Source of the DNA: Trametes villosa
Taxonomy: Eukaryota > Basidiomycota > Agaricomycetes > Polyporales > Polyporaceae
Direction: 5' to 3'
Assembly (NCBI GenBank): GCA_002964805.2
Contig: PUDQ02000001.1
Span: 7,464,001-7,528,000 of the forward strand
DNA: 64,000 nucleotides
The position numbers were made by a program, and so were the translations under genes. The notes below the pieces were generated by a model. That model searched no databases. It was given only the letters and a program-made list of their open reading frames with translations, and was not told the origin of the DNA. Below are positions 59,991 through 64,000 of the stretch, piece by piece (position 1 is the stretch's first letter; each line of letters starts with the position of its first letter).

Positions 59991-61780
59991 ATGGATCAGC
60001 TTAACGCGTTCTTGACGCGTTACTGTGCTCCCCACCTTCGTCACTGCCGTGTACCAAGTCGGTTACTGACCGACGCCACATCGCTTTCCAACAGATTGCC
60101 TGCAACAAACAGCAACTACACTCCTCAGAGCAACTCTACACATCGCCGGGAGCCTCTGCCGAGCAGACTGTACGCCCCGCCACCACTTACCACCAACGCC
60201 ACATCGACGCCACCATCCACCTACCCGACCCCTGCGCAGTACGTCCCTCGTCTCCTTGTACTTCATCTCATACTTAAGGTGCGTTGTAGGCCTGTGGCGA
60301 GTTCTCTGCTGGAAAAGCACGCGATTGCAAGCTACACCTCCCAACCCACGCGCCCCCCTGCCAGCCTCTCCATCTACGAACGCCCCACTGCAACGTTCAT
60401 GTGGCCCCGCTTCGACACGAAGCCCGCCGAGCCTGCGTCGCCCACCCCGGTCATCTTCGTCAAGTACAGCCGCCTTGAGTACAGATCCCCTCAAGACGAC
60501 TCCGACCAAGCTGACTCCTCGCCGAGCCTGTCGGCGCGCGAGTCTCTGTGGTGGGTCGGCATCCCGCGATTTCGCCGAGGTGGCGTACTCACGTCACATC
60601 CCGCAGGTCCGAACCATCGAATTTGACGGCGCGCTCGACGCCTGCGTCGACGCCACCTCGCGAACTGTCGCGCAAGGGCAGCTCCTCGCCCGAATTTGAG
60701 TGAGTCCGGGGAACGCAATGTCGACGCCACCACGCTCACGCCGTCCCCCATTGCAGCGACAATCTCGCGAGGCCCTCTGACCGTTTCCTGAAACGCCCGA
60801 GGTGAGAAGCACGCGCAGCCCATCGCTTCTGCGGATGCTGATTTCGCTGCAGGTCTTCGCGCCACAGCCCCTACGATCGGATGAGCTCTGGGCGCATCCC
60901 CTCGGAGGCGCGCGCGCAGGGTCCAGCAGATCGCCCCCCGCGCCTGGCGGAGATGGACCTGCAGCGGTCCTTCCAAACCCTCGGCATCGCGTCTAACGGC
61001 GGCGATGTCCGCATGCGGGATAACGTCTCTGTCCCCGCCCCCGTCCCCGCCCCCGCTCCCGTCCATCACTCAATTTCGTCCTGCGCCGCATTTTCCCCGC
61101 GGGCGGCTCCGGCCCCTGCCGCCAATGTCGGCGCCAATCCGAGGGCCGCCGTAGTCGCGAAGCCCAACGCGCGGAAGAATGAGTGGCTGCAGTACGTGAA
61201 GAAGCGCCCCCAGTGGGAAGTGCACGATGGCCGGGAGTGGATGTGCACCTGGCGCGAGGTGATGGAGGATGGGCGCGAGGTCCCATGCAAATACAAGGCC
61301 AAGAAGCACTTGGTCAAGCGCCACCTGGAGTCAAAGCACATGCAGCTGCGGTGGGTCTTCTTCGACGATACGGCATGGGCGGGGCTGACCAGAGCTTCCA
61401 GGACGTGGCAGTGCACTTACTGCAAGAAAGGGTTCTCTCAGAAGAGCAACTTGGACACGCACCTGAACACGCAGTACGTAAACCTGCCATTGTCGAATCC
61501 GACTTGCATCCCTAATGCTCGCCACAGCACCGGCAGAATGCCGCACAAGTGCTACTACTGCGATGAGCACTTCAAGGATCCTGCACGCCGTCAGAGGCAC
61601 ATGCAGAAGATCCATTCCCATCTCTCCTGCTTCCAAAAGAAGGAGATGAGCAGCAAGGAGGCCACGACGGAGAACGCCGACCAGGAAGCTGGAGCGTCTT
61701 CGTCCGACGCGGCCTCCGATGTTGACGTCGAGATGGGCAACGACGTTGGGGACGAAACCCCCCGCCCTTCCTCGATGTGA
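59991..61780 (+). CDS. C2H2 zinc-finger protein
   Basis: The 506-aa model has six exons: 59991-60238, 60290-60550, 60607-60699, 60757-60801, 60853-61473 and 61528-61780. The C-terminal third is secure. An atypical Cys/His block (WMCTWREVMEDGREVPCKYKAKKHLVKRHLESKHM) is followed by finger 2, CTYCKKGFSQKSNLDTHLNTH, whose last His is rebuilt across intron 5. Then comes the classical TG-type linker (TGRMPHKC) and finger 3, CYYCDEHFKDPARRQRHMQKIH. A Ser/Asp/Glu-rich acidic tail ends the protein. The middle is Ser/Pro-rich (PRELSRKGSSSPEF, SSRHSPYDRM) with a PVPAPVPAPAPV repeat. The 5' two exons are weaker; translation could start at the ATG of MWPRFDTKPAEP (60400). It is probably a DNA-binding regulator with an unknown target. 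The next gene in the same direction is MIX23. Confidence 0.75.
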
Positions 61781-62365
61781 TCGAGCGCTCACCTTGCGCT
61801 CTCGCAGTTCCCCGGCACCTCTTCCTGGTTCTCCTATGCTGTTCACTCCCCGTACGTTCTGGTGATCCCCGTTCTCCGTGCTTGTCCGTCGCTCTGGTCC
61901 TCGTTCTCATCTCGTTTGCTGATCTCCTCCCCGTGTTCTGTATCTTCTATTGTTCGGTTTCGACTATGTCTGTATCCCTAACGCTGTGGAACGCGCTTGT
62001 TAGAATCTCTGCTGTCGATGAAATGTCCAAATCGTATCTGTTGCCTCCGTATGCTCTTCGCTTCGCTACGGCGCCTTTGTTTTGTAACGTACACATACAT
62101 ACCCATTGCACCGCTCAATCAAATCGCCGGTCCATTTCTTCCGCCACGCTGGGTCAAGGCCGCCGTTTGTGATGAGAAGTTGGAGCTTTAGGCGGCAGTC
62201 TCATGAGAGAGTTGACGAAGGAACGTCCAACAGGACCTGCTGCTTCTTGGGCGCAGGCGCCTCCAAGTGACATCAAGCGCCGAACGCGCGCGCGTCCAAC
62301 TCGAAGTCGCGGGAGCATCATGCCGCACACTCCCTTGTACCGCTCTTCCATCTCGGGCATCCGCC
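61781..62365. other. Intergenic region, 3' flank of the C2H2 gene and promoter of MIX23
   Basis: 585 bp. The first part is T/C-rich in the manner of a 3' UTR. No gene or motif was recognised. Confidence 0.5.
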
Positions 62366-63172
62366 ATGTCGTCGAAACAACCGCAGCTCGGCAGCCTTGC
62401 CATCCAAGCACCCACGCTGGCTCCCCGAACGGTGCACGTAACACCATCAACGTGCCGTGATATCTCTGTGTTCAAGGGTGCGTTCCGTCGGCGCTGTTCT
62501 GCTTGCTTCAATGGACCCCTCGCCCTGACGTACGGCATTGCGCGCGCGCGCGCTGCAATGCGCTCGCTGCTATAGACCTGATGAACCAGTATAGGAAGCT
62601 CGATGATACTATCAACATGCGGTTGAATCGCACGACTGCGCAGTTCCGGGACAGGGAGCGGTCGGGGCTCGGTGGGAAGGGCGGTGTGGAGGAGCAGGCG
62701 TGCGCCCAGGTCTGGAGAGAACTCGTTGGTATGTTTACGGGTTGTTCTGTGCTGCGGATGCGCTGATGTCTCGCTAGCAAACTGGACCCGGCGCAAGGAT
62801 ATTGTCGACTATTGTGTTGGGGTAGTCGACCAGTCACTGGACGAGAAACGCCAGTCGCTACAAGACGCTGGAGATGACGCCGCAGCTCAGCGCAAGGCAA
62901 AGGGTATCCTATACGCAGAAGAAGTCAAGGTCAGGGTTCTCCTCCCCCGCACACGAGTGCCGCTAAACTTGTCCAGCGAAATCAACTGCACAATGAGCTA
63001 ACCGTGGAGAACATAGTGCGGAAGCGGGCCTTCGAAGGTACGTCCCCTTGTGTCGCCTTTGACTGACCCATTGTGAAGCAGAGCGTTATGCACAGCATTC
63101 CGGTCACGGTGTCGATACTTCGAACCGCCGCCGTCCGATGCAGAAGCCCGCAAGTGGTGGGACGCCGTCTGA
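62366..63172 (+). CDS. MIX23: MIX23 / CCDC58-family mitochondrial intermembrane-space protein
   Basis: This is a predicted small intermembrane-space protein that assists import along the Mia40 pathway in yeast. The 184-aa model has five exons: 62366-62477, 62576-62728, 62778-62929, 62977-63037 and 63096-63172. Family marks are CRDISVFKDLMNQYRKLDDTINMRLN near the N-terminus, a pair of cysteines separated by 20 residues (QACAQVWREL...IVDYC) as in human CCDC58, and the end block HNELTVENIVRKRAFEAFRSRCRYFEPP, which matches the conserved NERCRIHFKPP-type end. Every exon carries part of the conserved fold and all four introns keep the frame. It also has an N-terminal 30-residue extension. Intron 1 contains a (CG)6 run at 62541-62552. 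The longest minus-strand frame over this gene (62188-62796) is a shadow. Confidence 0.87.
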
Positions 63173-63919
63173 CATTGAGCGGATCGGTGGCGTGCCCTCC
63201 CTTGTTCTCGGCCACGTTTCCATGACGGGCCACAATTATAGCGCTATGTCGTGGGACGATCGCTCGAATTCGATGATGATATCCCTACGCCGCCGGGTTA
63301 GACGTGCGTTTAATCACCGCCAGGAGGACCATCGGTGGAGGATTCTGTACTCTCCGTCTTGCGCCCGCTGAATGCGGTGTGCGCTTCTATCACCTACAAC
63401 AGTTGTTGGGCGGTATCGACGGATGCCCTATCAGCGTCTGACGTTCTTAGCCATCGCCGCTGCAGTACGGAGCAGTCCCGGTTGGAGAACAAGGTGATTC
63501 TGGATCCCGGCCAAATGTGTACTATCGTGGAGAAGACATCAAAGTCCGGAGTTTGTTCGTCGCTCTTCGCTGCGCAATCAGCTACATCGAATTGTGTCTG
63601 TGAACCCTATCGAGAGCACCCACAGTGCACAGGACTCTGCGTTCTCGCCCGCCGGGTACCCCGCGCTCGGACGAGGAGACGAAACTCGATCGTGTCTCGT
63701 ATGAACGCGCTGCTCGAGTGCCAGATGCATCGGGTACGCCCCGATCCCGCCCACGTGGCTATGACGACACCGCACAGGCAGGTTGCGCGAGGTATCGGCC
63801 ACTGGCCAGTCAATGTGAACCGTTCGCACCCGCCATGGCCAGCCACGCGCACGCGTCGGCGACCCAGCTCTTCTGGACGGCAGCGTCGGCTGCGCTCACC
63901 AACATCGACTGCGACCATC
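63173..63919. other. Intergenic region
   Basis: 747 bp between MIX23 and the gene starting at 63920. Short frames such as 63240-63371 (+) and 63607-63927 (-) are unrecognised, and the second overlaps the start of the next gene antisense. Nothing else was seen. Confidence 0.5.
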
Positions 63920-64000
63920 ATGTTCACCGCCAGGCTCGCTCTCCCCTGCCTCCTTACCAGTCTCGTTTCTGTCGCGCACGGCGCTGTGACTGGCTCGCTG
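63920..64000 (+). CDS. Start of a secreted protein (truncated by window edge)
   Basis: The last 81 bases encode MFTARLALPCLLTSLVSVAHGA followed by five residues (VTGSL). The first 22 form a textbook signal peptide: short basic n-region, leucine-rich h-region, and Ala-His-Gly-Ala around a likely cleavage site. No further sequence is available, so the family cannot be named. The signal is open and in frame to the window end, but a short stretch with this composition could occur by chance. Confidence 0.45.
   Translation, partial: MFTARLALPCLLTSLVSVAHGAVTGSL

Noticed and set aside
1..64000. CRISPR arrays, insertion sequences, prophage or operon structure
   Set aside because: The window is intron-rich eukaryotic nuclear DNA. 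No regularly spaced direct repeats, transposase frames or polycistronic layout were seen.

Overview
This is a nuclear window from a filamentous basidiomycete, probably an agaricomycete and perhaps a polypore. The support is GC-rich coding sequence, dense 50-60 nt GT-AG introns with CTAAC/CTGAC-like branch points, up to 19 exons per gene, and the gene content: an iron ferric-reductase pair, an unspecific-peroxidase-type haem-thiolate enzyme, IQGAP and Grp94. No prokaryotic, viral, organellar, CRISPR, rRNA or tRNA element was recognised, and I see no intact transposon. All exon models come from reading splice sites by eye and checking that the frame stays open to the stop. They were not tested with RNA data or searches.

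Layout, left to right. 1-647 is the 3' end of a Tpa1/Ofd1-type prolyl hydroxylase gene. 1641-3267 (-) is the nucleolar RNA-binding protein Nop13. 5055-7558 and 9235-11822 (+) are two tandem ferric reductases, each preceded by the same palindromic GATA box. 12736-13512 (-) is Rcf2, divergent from 14059-14996 (+), an AKTIP/Fts1-like catalytically dead E2. 15989-18518 (+) is an allantoate-permease-family MFS carrier in 19 exons. 18736-25163 (-) is a 1,883-residue IQGAP, divergent from 25817-29081 (+), the gamma-tubulin complex protein GCP3/Spc98. 29174-33454 (-) is a Ccc2/ATP7 copper ATPase, divergent from 34045-37625 (+), the inositol-pyrophosphate kinase Vip1/Asp1. 38566-39352 (-) is a short haem-thiolate peroxidase. 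39719-42422 (-) is a WW/FF-domain elongation factor (TCERG1/CA150-like). 42840-46073 (-) is an ER Hsp90 (Grp94) ending in HDEL. 47090-50191 (+) is a large disordered protein of unknown function. 50784-54066 (-) is a Kelch-repeat membrane protein. From 54 to 60 kb the DNA is gene-poor, but I reconstruct a small two-finger C2H2 gene at 57299-57889. 59991-61780 (+) is another C2H2 gene, 62366-63172 (+) is the mitochondrial protein MIX23, and the first 27 residues of a secreted protein begin at 63920.

How the genes relate. The ferric reductases would deliver Fe2+ at the plasma membrane. The Ccc2-type pump supplies copper to the multicopper ferroxidase that works with them in the high-affinity iron pathway of fungi, although here it lies about 17 kb away. 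Several genes concern the cytoskeleton and polarity (IQGAP, GCP3, Vip1/Asp1, Fts1), but nothing in the sequence proves that this grouping is functional. Most of the window is conserved housekeeping sequence. I found no convincing new multi-gene system. The best leads are the shared iron-type GATA boxes, the hidden C2H2 gene, the micro-exons, and the unknown or unusual proteins listed in the findings.
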